Source of the DNA: Cliona cf. orientalis
Taxonomy: Eukaryota; Porifera; Demospongiae; Clionaida; Clionaidae
Direction of reading: 5' to 3'
DNA: 64,000 nucleotides
Assembly (NCBI GenBank): GCA_963930775.1
Contig: OZ005701.1
Span: forward strand, 4,347,669 to 4,411,668
Part shown: piece by piece, positions 54,301 through 61,400 of the stretch
Position numbering within the stretch: position 1 is the stretch's first letter
How the letters are laid out: each line of letters begins with the position of its first letter
Made by a program: the position numbers and the translations under genes
Notes under the pieces: model-generated
The model's database searches: none
What the model was told of the DNA's origin: nothing
The model's input: only the letters and a program-made list of their open reading frames with translations

Positions 54301-54412
54301 TACCGTTAAAGCTGACTTCAACCGTTTGAGTCCGGAATTGCTGATATCCAGACATCACCAGATGACTGGGGAGGACCACCAGTACGAAAATCGCTGCCAC
54401 TGGGACATTCAT
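16242..54412 (-). CDS. Sema-FN transmembrane semaphorin (Sema-PSI-FN3 repeats-TM)
   Basis: A type I surface protein, probably a contact or guidance cue or receptor; partners are not known from the sequence. 25 exons total 4608 nt and keep one frame at every join (1535 residues). In order: signal peptide (1 to about 21), Sema beta-propeller (about 45-535) with CRNHIRVYKK, LVCGTQGG, YQFYFVFLRE, STYMKARIFC and DILFLGTG blocks, PSI (about 538-580) with RDPYCIWN, about nine FN3 domains (about 592-1455), a helix at 1470-1496, and a tail of 39 residues with KPLPPEYD. There is no plexin RasGAP, kinase or Ig domain. The choanoflagellate class called Sema-FN has this layout. Exons 24-25 are large, the rest small; introns range from 56 bp to about 6.1 kb and carry most of the repeats. 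No cDNA supports the joins, but phase agreement is complete. Confidence 0.92.
17670..18710 (-). CDS. Semaphorin exon 24 (end of FN3 4, domains 5-7)
   Basis: A 347-codon uninterrupted exon. Domain starts are visible at VPDPVQSLSAIAV, PRPPDNVRFLIEN and VPPPPICFLVDN, with WEPP and YKIDVAAISSVG hallmarks. Donor GTAAGT. Confidence 0.95.
19369..19517 (-). CDS. Semaphorin exon 23 (FN3 domain 4)
   Basis: CGTPSEVENLSVNNQSLNVT, then WEPPTQLNGNPNDIRYI, a clear FN3 start. Confidence 0.92.
19563..20542. repeat. 0.98 kb element, 5 bp duplication ATATG
   Basis: Ends CATTGGCGTATC and GATACGCCTG, flanked by ATATG at 19558-19562 and 20543-20547. A CCGTAGG-ended element is nested inside. It lies in the intron between exons 22 and 23. 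Confidence 0.75.
19763..20201. repeat. CCGTAGGTTGGG TIR element, nested
   Basis: CCGTAGGTTGGGTTTTGAATG at the left, CATTCAAAACCCGATCTACAG at the right, TA on both sides. Confidence 0.78.
20807..21208. repeat. CCGTAGGATATGCG TIR element
   Basis: Ends CCGTAGGATATGCG and CCAATCCTACGG with flanking TA. The interior includes A+T-rich GCATAATCGCATAA repeats. Confidence 0.75.
21730..21835 (-). CDS. Semaphorin exon 22 (FN3 domain 3, second half)
   Basis: IDGLIPYTEYTVEVKACTTA is the L-x-P-x-TxYxVxVxAxT pattern of FN3. Confidence 0.92.
23535..24987. repeat. 1.45 kb TTAAGGTACC TIR element with nested insertion
   Basis: TTAAGGTACCATTAAATTGCG at the left is inverted at the right end. The left half is CpG-rich and keeps open frames on both strands (up to 188 codons), but none resembles a transposase. 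A second element (24323-24733) and a T29 run lie within it. Confidence 0.7.
24323..24733. repeat. ACACTAAGCAGAAA TIR element
   Basis: ACACTAAGCAGAAAAAAA at the left, TTTTTTTTCTACTTAGTGT at the right, about 410 bp. Related ends occur near 1830, 2035 and 10790. Confidence 0.72.
25131..25326 (-). CDS. Semaphorin exon 21 (FN3 domain 3, first half)
   Basis: KPGPVGNLQLMP...VTASWTPPTSTNG is a standard FN3 A-C strand pattern; donor GTAAGT. Confidence 0.92.
25367..25745. repeat. Old degenerate ATTCGAGAG element
   Basis: Scattered ATTCGAGAGTG and CGAGAGCTG motifs match the interior of the intact element at 45469-45872 in the opposite orientation. It starts about 40 bp upstream of the exon 21 acceptor. 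Confidence 0.6.
25972..26063 (-). CDS. Semaphorin exon 20 (FN3-like domain 2)
   Basis: VDLNGRRTKNFTDDNCLKVE, then NLTPGSSEAY, the E-F strand pattern of FN3. It joins exon 19 in phase across a 3.9 kb repeat-filled intron. Confidence 0.88.
26894..27283. repeat. GTATAGCGGGTAATTTTCGTG TIR element
   Basis: The left end carries TGTATAGCGGGTAATTTTCG and the right end AAATTTCCCGCTATATGG; the ends are near-complementary. Confidence 0.7.
27329..27676. repeat. hAT-like element, 5 bp duplication GGAGG
   Basis: CAGTGGCGGATCCAGG...AATCCGCCACTG flanked by GGAGG (27324-27328 and 27677-27681). The interior GGGGGGTTCCATTTAGCC block is shared with 2525-2920, 26830-26890 and, inverted, 52600-52690. Confidence 0.85.
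28236..29885. repeat. Composite repeat copy A, 1.65 kb
   Basis: Runs from the TAGAGTCGGTAGACTC end to the CTTCATCCTTCAATTTTATA end. The inverted counterpart is 47620-49345. It includes a foldback unit at about 29580-29880 and a nested element at 28604-29032. It lies in the intron between exons 19 and 20. Confidence 0.82.
28604..29032. repeat. CCGTAGACTCTGG element nested in copy A, TA duplication
   Basis: CCGTAGACTCTGGTTAATAAG at the left and CTTAATAACCAGAGTTTACGG at the right, TA on each side. Copy B lacks it: on its reverse strand the site reads TATCTGATACGCC. Confidence 0.87.
29917..30029 (-). CDS. Semaphorin exon 19 (FN3-like domain 2)
   Basis: PPVCISEQDIIHFIGQRDVT to ENYRFE, with a strong donor GTGAGT. 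Confidence 0.87.
30090..30206 (-). CDS. Semaphorin exon 18 (FN3-like domain 1, second half)
   Basis: Contains SIGLHSYICTVEARPAGGSS and ends TITPP, the typical closing strand of an FN3 fold. Confidence 0.87.
30801..30823 (+). repeat. G23 tract
   Basis: An uninterrupted run of 23 G. Similar runs are at 10819-10838 and 51995-52017; C-runs at 14506-14522 and 34465-34482. Confidence 0.95.
31009..31547. repeat. GGGGTCCGCGACGA TIR element
   Basis: AGGGGTCCGCGACGATCTG near the left, TTTCGTTGCGGACCCCT at the right. The interior is filled with TGATTTCT and GATTTC repeats. Confidence 0.65.
32125..32618. repeat. CCGTATAGCGGGTAAA TIR element
   Basis: CCGTATAGCGGGTAAATTTG at the left and AAAGTTTCCCGCTATACAG at the right, flanked by TA. 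Confidence 0.78.
36140..36315. repeat. CCGTAGTGTCCCGGG TIR element, uninterrupted
   Basis: CCGTAGTGTCCCGGGTAAGC at the left and TGCCTGGGACACTACAG at the right. It supplies the empty site for the insertion at 52559-52889. Confidence 0.8.
36342..36512 (-). CDS. Semaphorin exon 17 (FN3-like domain 1)
   Basis: APVCEVTVRAISADTITCEA begins the first divergent FN3-like domain. Followed by the largest intron, about 6.1 kb. Confidence 0.88.
36577..36593 (-). CDS. Semaphorin exon 16, 17 nt microexon
   Basis: Reads G-VPECL between GGCAG and GTATGT. Chosen over the 21 nt alternative (acceptor at ATACAG) because only this length keeps the downstream frame open. Confidence 0.7.
36690..36806 (-). CDS. Semaphorin exon 15 (PSI domain)
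   Basis: NECIGSRDPYCIWNNRTS is a textbook PSI core with the RDPYCxW motif and conserved cysteines. Confidence 0.95.
37481..38112. repeat. GGGGTAAAGTAATCGG repeat, second full copy
   Basis: Same strand as 6580-7178 and opposite to 50702-51297. It fills much of the intron between exons 14 and 15. Confidence 0.82.
38259..38401 (-). CDS. Semaphorin exon 14 (Sema end, PSI start)
   Basis: Contains ELRIVSDDASNERYIYTA and VYRLPLQRC, the final propeller strand, then the first PSI cysteines (CSRLQGC). Confidence 0.93.
39626..39711 (-). CDS. Semaphorin exon 13 (Sema)
   Basis: Completes GTG-DTGKIMKIVF and ends VVAEEIT, as expected after the LFLGT motif. Donor GTATTC. Confidence 0.9.
40584..40675 (-). 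CDS. Semaphorin exon 12 (Sema)
   Basis: Contains QDILFLGTG, the xDVLFLGTDxG motif near the end of Sema domains. Confidence 0.92.
40851..40951 (-). CDS. Semaphorin exon 11 (Sema)
   Basis: CRDGGRTFDFNNVLSVQDVS between ATACAG and GTAAGC; the preceding intron is only 56 bp. Confidence 0.88.
41008..41170 (-). CDS. Semaphorin exon 10 (Sema)
   Basis: PPGTAICAYRAD matches the AICxF motif; then FNRGIFDIFRED. The donor is an unusually weak GTTCAT. Confidence 0.88.
41232..41316 (-). CDS. Semaphorin exon 9 (Sema)
   Basis: 85 nt between GCATGCAG and GTAGGC, containing WVEMMYGAFSGP, a propeller strand; in phase on both sides. Confidence 0.88.
41391..41517 (-). CDS. Semaphorin exon 8 (Sema)
   Basis: NDPGINGSGHFSTYMKARIF followed by C matches the ND-x-GG...TF-KARLxC motif of Sema domains. 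Confidence 0.93.
42108..42217 (-). CDS. Semaphorin exon 7 (Sema, FFFRE motif)
   Basis: Contains YQFYFVFLREV, the counterpart of the YFFFRE motif; donor GTAACG. Confidence 0.93.
42805..42957 (-). CDS. Semaphorin exon 6 (Sema)
   Basis: Contains SVTYSPTVGSLTVRSLYGAK and DDLYWLN, equivalent to the LYSGT and WLNDP region of semaphorins. Confidence 0.88.
43144..43264 (-). CDS. Semaphorin exon 5 (Sema)
   Basis: Reads from VSGNIISPTVPVSS to YPEFNWFGEFLNDS. Low similarity, but phase 0 in, GT-AG bounded and in frame with both neighbours. Confidence 0.8.
43371..44090. repeat. Older repeat with inserted GATGACTAGAGC segment
   Basis: GGCGCC-ended repeat; 43402-43495 matches the ends of the 47876-48400 element (GGATGACTAGAGCATCTAGT). 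The outer part matches the flanks of 8634-8850. Confidence 0.6.
43728..43746. repeat. (ACATGT)n palindromic run
   Basis: ACATGTACATGTACATGTA. Comparable runs are at 45000-45010, 46107-46128, 46297-46316 and 49405-49425; single TACATGTACA units recur throughout the window. Confidence 0.85.
45469..45872. repeat. CCGTATTCGCTCGATC TIR element
   Basis: CCGTATTCGCTCGATCAGAC at the left and GTCTGATCGAGCGAATACGG at the right, TA on both sides; the interior repeats GCCGCTCTCGAATAGTC. Confidence 0.85.
46383..46496 (-). CDS. Semaphorin exon 4 (Sema hallmark)
   Basis: Carries ESACRNHIRVYKKIP and LVCGTQGGISPQC, the classic C-x-NxIRV...CGTxxxxPxC signature of Sema domains. Confidence 0.95.
47620..49345. 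repeat. Composite repeat copy B, inverted relative to copy A
   Basis: Matches 28236-29885 in the opposite orientation, lacks the 28604-29032 insertion, and carries its own insertion at 47876-48400. It lies in the intron between exons 3 and 4. Confidence 0.82.
47876..48400. repeat. Long-TIR element nested in copy B
   Basis: About 100 bp ends (AACGAAGATTCTTTTCGGAC ... inverted), with GGATGACTAGAGCATCTAGT near the inner edge and a GGCTTAATCGAGACG repeat within. Confidence 0.75.
49426..49528 (-). CDS. Semaphorin exon 3 (Sema)
   Basis: Joins as A-DQLFLLNRELECQHGFHW, matching the LYVGA-x-LF-L region of Sema domains; ends QAGIE before GTACAT. Confidence 0.88.
49606..49738 (-). CDS. Semaphorin exon 2 (Sema start)
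   Basis: Reads TGRGRVFPDYNSNAAMC, then FDAIPQMILTGA, the first propeller strands. Acceptor TTCCAG, donor GTAAGC. Confidence 0.88.
50453..50501. repeat. Near-perfect 24 bp-arm palindrome
   Basis: CTCCAGGTTAAGATACGGAC is mirrored to TATCTTAACCTGGAG with a one-base centre. Lies in semaphorin intron 1. Confidence 0.85.
50702..51297. repeat. GGGGTAAAGTAATCGG repeat, inverted copy
   Basis: Begins at the AGAGCACATACCCCGC end and ends GCGCATGCGCGCGGGGTA, opposite to the copies at 6580 and 37481. Lies in semaphorin intron 1. Confidence 0.82.
51480..51790. repeat. Repeat shared, inverted, with 655-910
   Basis: GGCATGCTGAACAGAAAATA and the CTTTTTGAGCAATTCG segment match 655-910 in the opposite orientation. 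Confidence 0.7.
52559..52889. repeat. hAT-like element, 5 bp duplication CTTGA
   Basis: CAGTGGCGGATCCAGG...ATCTGCCACTG inserted in a GGGCGCTTACCCGGG repeat. The intact sister at 36140-36315 reads CCCCTTGAAATG, so CTTGA (52554-52558 and 52890-52894) was duplicated. Confidence 0.87.
54304..54412 (-). CDS. Semaphorin exon 1: start and signal peptide
   Basis: The ATG at 54412 opens MNVPVAAIFVLVVLPSHLVM, a clear signal peptide, followed by a short mature segment. Donor GTAAGG; ends in phase 1. Confidence 0.88.
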
Positions 54413-54567
54413 CGTACCTTGGACAACTGCCGAACGCGCGTTAGTTAACGTTTGGTTGCAACGGAAGTGGTAGATTTATGATCATAGGTATGCATAATGC
54501 GTCTGATCTGCACGCGATCCGTATAATATCCGGATTCGGCGGGTATGCGTACAGTCAAGAGTGTATT

Positions 54568-54860
54568 AGGGAGAGTATGCAAGAACATACAGTAGTATGG
54601 CAGATACGTTGTGACTGAATGACATCACAGTGGTTGTACCAAAACAAGTCTTGTACAAAGTATTGGGCCCGGGCATGAATAACATGATAGTGATGCACAG
54701 CTGCAATAGCTAATTGGGTTATGCTACATGGTTGGCTGCCATGCTAATAGTATTCATGACCAACACCTTGTACTCTACTTGTACCTAGCACAACCATTGT
54801 GATGTCATTCAGTCAAAAGGTAACTACCATATTACTGTATGTTCTTGTGTACTCTCCATC
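54568..54860. repeat. Inverted-repeat element
   Basis: GAGAGTATGCAAGAACATAC and TGACTGAATGACATCACAG at the left recur inverted at 54780-54860. Lies just upstream of the semaphorin start. Confidence 0.7.
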
Positions 54861-55030
54861 TTGGTACAGTACAGAAGCACCTCCGGCTCCCTGGAGTGAG
54901 TGTCAGTGACTTACTACGGAGGAAGAGACTCCATGTATATGTACGTAGGTAAGTTGAATGTATGGCTGTAGATCTATTAAATTGGAGTACTGGTTCCCAG
55001 ACATATCGTACGTGTAAAAATTATAGTTAC

Positions 55031-56101
55031 TTATTGGGTCCTGAATGGCCTCAAACCGGCGCTGCATGATGTATTGCCGACCCTGCTTCCCAGATAGACA
55101 TGATTGAAGTTCTTAGCAGAGCAAACTTCACTGACAATTCACGGTTTGGCTGTAGCCAGTGTCCCATGTCTGATCATGGAGGCAAGGAGGCAAGCCTCTT
55201 GTAACATAAGATACCACCTCTTGACCATACCTCCCGTATTAATAAACTGCCATAGTTATTATTAGAATTTCAATTATGAATTCACTTCAGCAACTGGACT
55301 TACCTTTAATAGGTGACTATGTTTGTGGGTAGTACTATGTTTGATATTTTGTAGATTGACTGTAACAATGCAAATACAAATGCAATCCCGACCTGATCGC
55401 GATACGCCGGTATGTACGCCGTTGCGATCACTGGATGGGAGGGGCTGGGAGGTCAGGGGATCGGTCATGAATGATTAGCAGGGTTAGTCCCTAGGATTTG
55501 TCTATGATATCAGAGGCTGGGGTTAGCAGGATTAGTATCTAGGGTTGTCTATAAAATAGTGGCTGTCAGCAGCGATAATGGTGGTGGCTAAGTGCTTGGG
55601 CTCTTGTGTGTGGAACGGAATGGAGAGCATTCAAATCTTGCTATACACTTCGAAATTTTTTCCCTGTTGAATATTTCCTAAGTTTTGGTAGTTCATATTT
55701 GCGTCGTAACACCCGCTAATGTCTGACCCTTAATAAGAAAAAATGTGCCACGATATAAAGGCTATTTATAGTAAATTAGTCACTGTGTCATACGTGACAT
55801 AACCGCACCCATTAGATTGAAATCTGGCAGCCACTTTTTCAATCAATGATTGTAGTTTGCGGTAGCAGAACATGATTGGTCCAATAAAGGCTCAAGGGTT
55901 GGAGTTGGAAGATCTTCAGCTAGGGGGATGGGCGAGAGTTGGCCGTGCCAGAGTAGCGATGTCTATGTCTAGCACGTGCAAGGTAGTATCACGAGTAGAT
56001 TTACCTTTAGCGAGTGAGAGTAGGTCGAGAAGAGACAAAGATACCAGTCCTCTAGCAGCACCACAAGTAGCCAAGTCCTTGCCTTGTCCTTGGATGCCAT
56101 T
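55031..56101 (-). CDS. Two putative exons of an unidentified gene
   Basis: Exon 56005-56101 (acceptor CTTCAG, donor GTAAAT) reads NGIQGQGKDLATCGAARG, then SLLDLLSLAK. Exon 55031-55111 (acceptor CTAAG, donor GTAACT) reads LQSCLSGKQGRQYIMQRRFE, then AIQDPI. They join in phase with a shared E codon. The second exon looks coding by composition. I do not recognise the protein, and no start, stop or further exons were found. It may be a separate gene between the semaphorin and complexin, or a chance pairing. Confidence 0.35.
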
Positions 56102-56225
56102 CTGAAGTCCATAAGGAACGTGCGACAAAACTTTTGTGCATGTACGTGCTCTATTTATTGCAACGCTAGTCTGTATACTAGATTTAAAATAGTAAGGACT
56201 GTATGCAGGGCATTGCTGATTTTGA

Positions 56226-56395
56226 TACTGTGCTTTGCAAGTCAGTTGTCCAGTGGAAAGGGTAAATAGGCAGTGGCTCTCAAGTGCTTAATTCAGTTAT
56301 GCTACAAAGTCACAGAGGCTTTCAGTTTATATAGTGACAGAGACAAGTGCCATTCCCTAACTTTTTCTAGACAACTGACCTGCAAAGCACAGTAG
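56226..56395. repeat. Inverted repeat, TGTGCTTTGCAAGTCAGTTG
   Basis: TACTGTGCTTTGCAAGTCAG at the left is inverted as CTGACCTGCAAAGCACAGTA at the right, with a loop of about 115 bp. Confidence 0.75.
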
Positions 56396-57310
56396 AGAAG
56401 CTGAAGGAGAGGGGCGAGTGTATAGTTGGTACAATTGTCATGTTATGGTTTGAAAGATGTATACATTTTGGCATTCCTCAACAACCATTGATCTAATTTT
56501 GAATTGCAATTTCTGGCAAGTATTTCAAGACTATGAAAATTGGACTGGATACTTTCAGTATTAATTTTCTGACATAATGGTGGTTACAGAGTGCCAAAAT
56601 TTACATCTTTTGATGGACAAAAGAGACAGCAATGGCAACTTGAAAGGCATATACTGGGACTAGCCATAAATCCAACAAGACGGCTAGCTCGTCACTGATC
56701 GTAGCACACTTCGGCAACTCATAAGCACGAGTCAATTGAATTTGGCAAAAAACTATTCTTCAAATTATGGATAAGTCCATATGAGCATCACAAAATTTTA
56801 CTTAATTACCTTTTTGTTGACAAAGCACTATAGCTATAGACACGGCTAATGACAGTGCCTACTCAATGCATAATGTGTGCAGGTCATGTACTTTCTGCTC
56901 TTGCACACATGCAGCCAACTGGTGTAGTATATGTGAAGATCATCGAAATGTTCTAAATAATACTCACAATCTATCTGCTGACTGAAATGTGAACCCCTAG
57001 CTACATATACGTATATAATACCGTAGTTTCCCGCTATTAAGTGCATGCGCTTATATCTCCATAAGAATAAAACCTGTGCTTAATAGCGAGGTGCACCTAA
57101 CAGCGAGATGTTCCTAACAAAAATATCTACGTCCAAGTACGCATATGTGTCAGCGGGCATATTTAAGGGGCATGGCCAGTCGCTCAATCGATCGTTTGTG
57201 CTCGAAACAGATCTAGCACTGCTTTAAAATGCCTGAGAATCGACTGTAGCCATTGTAATTTTGACTGACTCGAAAAGGCTGGAACCCTGGGAGCAAGGAA
57301 GCATGCAGAC

Positions 57311-57653
57311 CAGGGGCGTAGCCAGGGGGGAGCACAGGGGGCATTTGCCCCCCCCCTTTTTCCCAGAGTCACGTAATATTTATCACTTCTTACCGTTATA
57401 CTAGCACCAAGTTGTTACAGTAGTCTTCAGAGTCAAAAATCATCATAGAAAGGCTGACTATAAAGCTATCTGTAAACCAACTTTCAAGCTATGCCTCGAT
57501 TGAGCAGTGTCTGGTCTGGAATCTCGAACGCTTGATGAGTTCAAAGGGCACAAAACGGAGCGCATGATTTGATTAGTGGGGGTGGTTTCCGGTCTAAAAC
57601 GTTTCGCGCGCAATCTTGCCCCCTTCTGTTATAAAATCCTGGCTACGCCCCTG
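57311..57653. repeat. hAT-like element, 5 bp duplication CAGAC
   Basis: CAGGGGCGTAGCCAGG...CCTGGCTACGCCCCTG, flanked by CAGAC at 57306-57310 and 57654-57658. Confidence 0.87.
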
Positions 57654-58426
57654 CAGACATCGAGGTCAAGGGTCACATGCGCTTATAGGCGAAATGCGCC
57701 TAATAGCGAGTGAATAGGACAACAAAATACATGTAACATGAGCTTATAAGTGAAGTGCGCCTATGGTATTACAAGTGGCAGTCCATAGGTCTGGGACAGA
57801 GAAGGTTGGAATATATTGGTTGACTGACATCACCGGGTGTAACGTACTACATGTAGAATTATATTGGGGCAGGTAACGCAAAAACTTTTAGCCACGCCTG
57901 CTTACGGCCCAAACCATGCCCATTTTGGGTGTTCTACCACGATATCGACCAGAGACAGTAACATGAGCAAAGTCTTGAAGTGCATAATACCACTTTAACA
58001 ATATTGTTAATCATCTCAGATTGGCTAGCTCTCAGAGATTGGAGCTATACTTTCTGCCGTAGTTAAAGTTCAAGTGTGCTTAGTCAGCAAACAAATGTCA
58101 TGGTATGCATACGGCACGGTGAGAGTTGTAGTGTATAGCTAGCTGAACTGATGACCGAGGTAGCTTCCTCAGTGGTTGATATACCCTTTACCGAATGATT
58201 GAAAATAGTCTCTAATTTTTGGCAGAGGTCGTCACACTATAATAGGGAATAGAAGTGTATGCAGATGAAGTGTTAACCTGAAGCTCGATCAATATCATTA
58301 TTAATTTTGCATGCCAAATTTTTTGAAGAAATACGGTATGCCTCATACATGTAGCAATTTTCACTATTTTCTATAGAAAGTATTCAAATGTAGAAGTTAG
58401 GAGTTGTCTTCCATCTTCTATAGATC

Positions 58427-58493
58427 ATGGCCTCAACTGTGGTTAAAGCTGTAATTGGGTCAAAAGTAAAGAGTCTAACAGAAGATGTTGAAG
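58427..58493 (+). CDS. Complexin exon 1
   Basis: ATG in context ATCATGG, 22 codons plus one base, donor GTAGGT. Encodes the N-terminal amphipathic segment. Confidence 0.85.
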
Positions 58494-61400
58494 GTAGGTA
58501 TGCAAGGCCTCTACCAGAAACATTAATTAATTTTACCTACAGTATAATGGGAGAGAGGGAACCAAGAGTCCAACTGTGTTGCAACCCTTTATATTAATCA
58601 TGGCTCTGTCAACCTTGCTGCATGTGAAGTCACCATAAAATTATCATAGAATGGATAAACAAATTTCCATTCGTGAAGAGATCTAAATTTATTATTATAC
58701 AAAGCTGTATAAGAAATAGCTTGCGTACATCTACATGTATCTATACATGGTCATTACTCAGAGATTTCAAACACAATGACTGTCACACTATCAGATGCAT
58801 TCTCTGTATGAAGAATACATTGTAGACACTTTAGGTAGGGGGCATAGTATCCATAGCAGGTTTCACTGTATATGGAAGCCAACAATAAAATAATCATCCA
58901 CTACCTTCCTCAAAGTAAGTAATTGCATATAATATAGCTACCAAACTGTTGTTTTGTGTGGTACAGACTAACATACATGACATTCTACTTGTTGTGTGAG
59001 TTACATGAGAGTATCTTGGCAGGGGCTCAAGAAGACAATACAGAGTTCAGTTTCAATACTGCTGTTAGAGGCTTCCACGCTTAGCACAGAGTTGGGCAGT
59101 GACTATTAGGGAATGTTTTTGTGATAGCTGGGGGGCATTTTGCAAGCTCAGTAGTCTTAATTTCACATAAGCCAATCAGATTGCAGCTCTACGATTTTCA
59201 TGTAATGTTATTGCATCCCATTGTGAAGCAATATTACATGTATGTCGTACAAGGTCGCAATCAGAATACCATAGAATCCCGCGATTACGCCCCCCTTGTG
59301 CATAAGCCTAGCCCCCCTGCATTTTTAGCTCAAGTTCCTGCATAGGTAGTTTTGTCTCGCGTATAATCCCCCCTCCTGACTGTAAAATGGAGTCCACAAG
59401 TCAATAAAAACAGTAGCTACAGCTAGCAAACTAGCTATTCGTGTCATATTATGCCTTACTTTGTCGTCTGAGGAATTCTACGGTATATGTAGCCCTAAGA
59501 TTTTGCATCCTATTGCATAGCAGCAGTGTTGATACTGGCATGTGATAGTTGACCTGGTCGCCAGGGAACCCATCAAAGTCACCAGACCCTCCCCCACATG
59601 AGCATTAGGAATGTGACTAGTCTTCAGCTGAATTTCTCGAACGTCCCTAATAATTATTTTTGACCATTGGGATAATTAGAGTGAGTATGGTAATTATTAG
59701 CTAGGCCAGGCTGAATGTGCATACACTTGCGTATTGTGTGCCATGTGACTGTAGTGCAGTGTCGTATAATATAAACTTTTATACACTTGTATAAAACAGT
59801 GCACACCTGGTCACTGCCATGCATAATAGAGTTTGGAGGGGGTTGTGCTCTTTTGCTGACTTGGTTGCATCCCTTGAAGTGGTACGTACATGTGAGTTTA
59901 TTGGTTGTTGCATGGCAGCTGTATACATTCCCATCTTTGAACCCAAGAAGCCATGTACTGCAGCTGTGCATTGCATCATGGAAAAAGGGGGACTGCATGG
60001 AAATGTGTCTATATAGCTGCTGAATGCTTCATACTGGGTACCACCCTTATTCTAATATTAGCCAAGAAGTGTTGTTGATAGTCTACTGTGATCAGTGATG
60101 AGTCAGTCTAGTCACAAGGACTATTGCTAGTGTTAAACACTAGTCATTTTGAAAAGAAGCCATCGCTGTCTCATTTCTCCATTGTGAGCTGGTCGAGAAG
60201 TGAAGAAGGCCAGCAAGTGTCACCAGAACTTCTGAATGAAGTATTTTCAATGAAGTGTACACAATGCAACGTTGAAGTCAGCATAGAAAGCTTAATGATA
60301 CCTGACTTTCAATGTACATGTATAAAGGAGGTATGTACATGTAGCAACTAGTGTGGTAACAGATAGTCGACAGACAGACACACACACAGAATGACTAATG
60401 TAACCCTCATGAAAATTAATAGAAAGGTTTGACAGTGCCTACGTGTAGCCTCATCCCCAGGCAGAAAATGTGGGAGTGGCATGGGGACAAGGCTATATTA
60501 TAAGGTCATGTGCTTTCTACTGTGCAGTGTATGTGGTTTGGTTGCAATGGTCAACCAAAGTCGATTCCTATTAAAATTATGCTTGTGGGTCGTACTTCTC
60601 AATCGAGTTTTTTTTGCTAAATTCATAATACAACTCACTCAGACGCCTAGATCTTGAGATGTGGCGATTTATAATTTTGTGCTCATGACAAGGATAATAA
60701 AATCCCCATATTATTATGCATGTATACCAGGTGAAAAAGATAAAGTGTTGTGGTTACGTACATGTATCATGATAGCCACCCTAATTAATTAGCCACACCC
60801 AATTTTCCTGTTGGTTATAAAAATTGGCCACCTTGAATTTGAACTTGTACTTTGTATACTTGAAATGAACACCGTATTACCAATATTGTGTATCTGGTAA
60901 TGGTATGACACTGTTCATGTGTGCAATTGATCATTAATTTTTCCTAGATAATAAGGCCATATAAATAACTTACTTGATTCTCATCCCCACCCGTCCCAAT
61001 TTTTACAGGCTGCCTCTATGAATTTTATTGCTATCGCGCGTGCGCAGTAGCGACCCTTTGCCAAATATCTCAAAAATATTATGCTCCAGATACTGCTCTT
61101 TCTAGTGTCCTGATGAGTAAAAAATAAAAATAAAATGCCTCCTCCCGCCCCTATTTTTTGGAAAAAGGTGGATGAGAATCAAGTAAGTTATTTTATATGG
61201 CCTAATATGAAAGTGTCATCAAAATTCTCTAATTGCTATGAATATAATTGTAAGATTCTGTCAGCACCTGGTCCCTTCGAAGTTTCACAGATTCTGAAAG
61301 AAATACCATCAATATGATGATAATCATTGTTCTATAATCAATCACTGCAGGAGCATTAGGTATTGATGAGAAGAGTTCACAAGCTGAGGCAGAAGCCAGG

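Larger units (their letters stand above)
54413..58426. promoter_or_regulatory. Head-to-head region between semaphorin and complexin
   Basis: About 4 kb separates the semaphorin ATG (minus) from the complexin ATG (plus). Apart from the putative exons at 55031-56101 it holds TIR elements (54568-54860, 56226-56395, 57311-57653) and repeat fragments. It must contain both promoters unless untranslated exons lie further out; no core promoter motif is clear. Confidence 0.35.
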
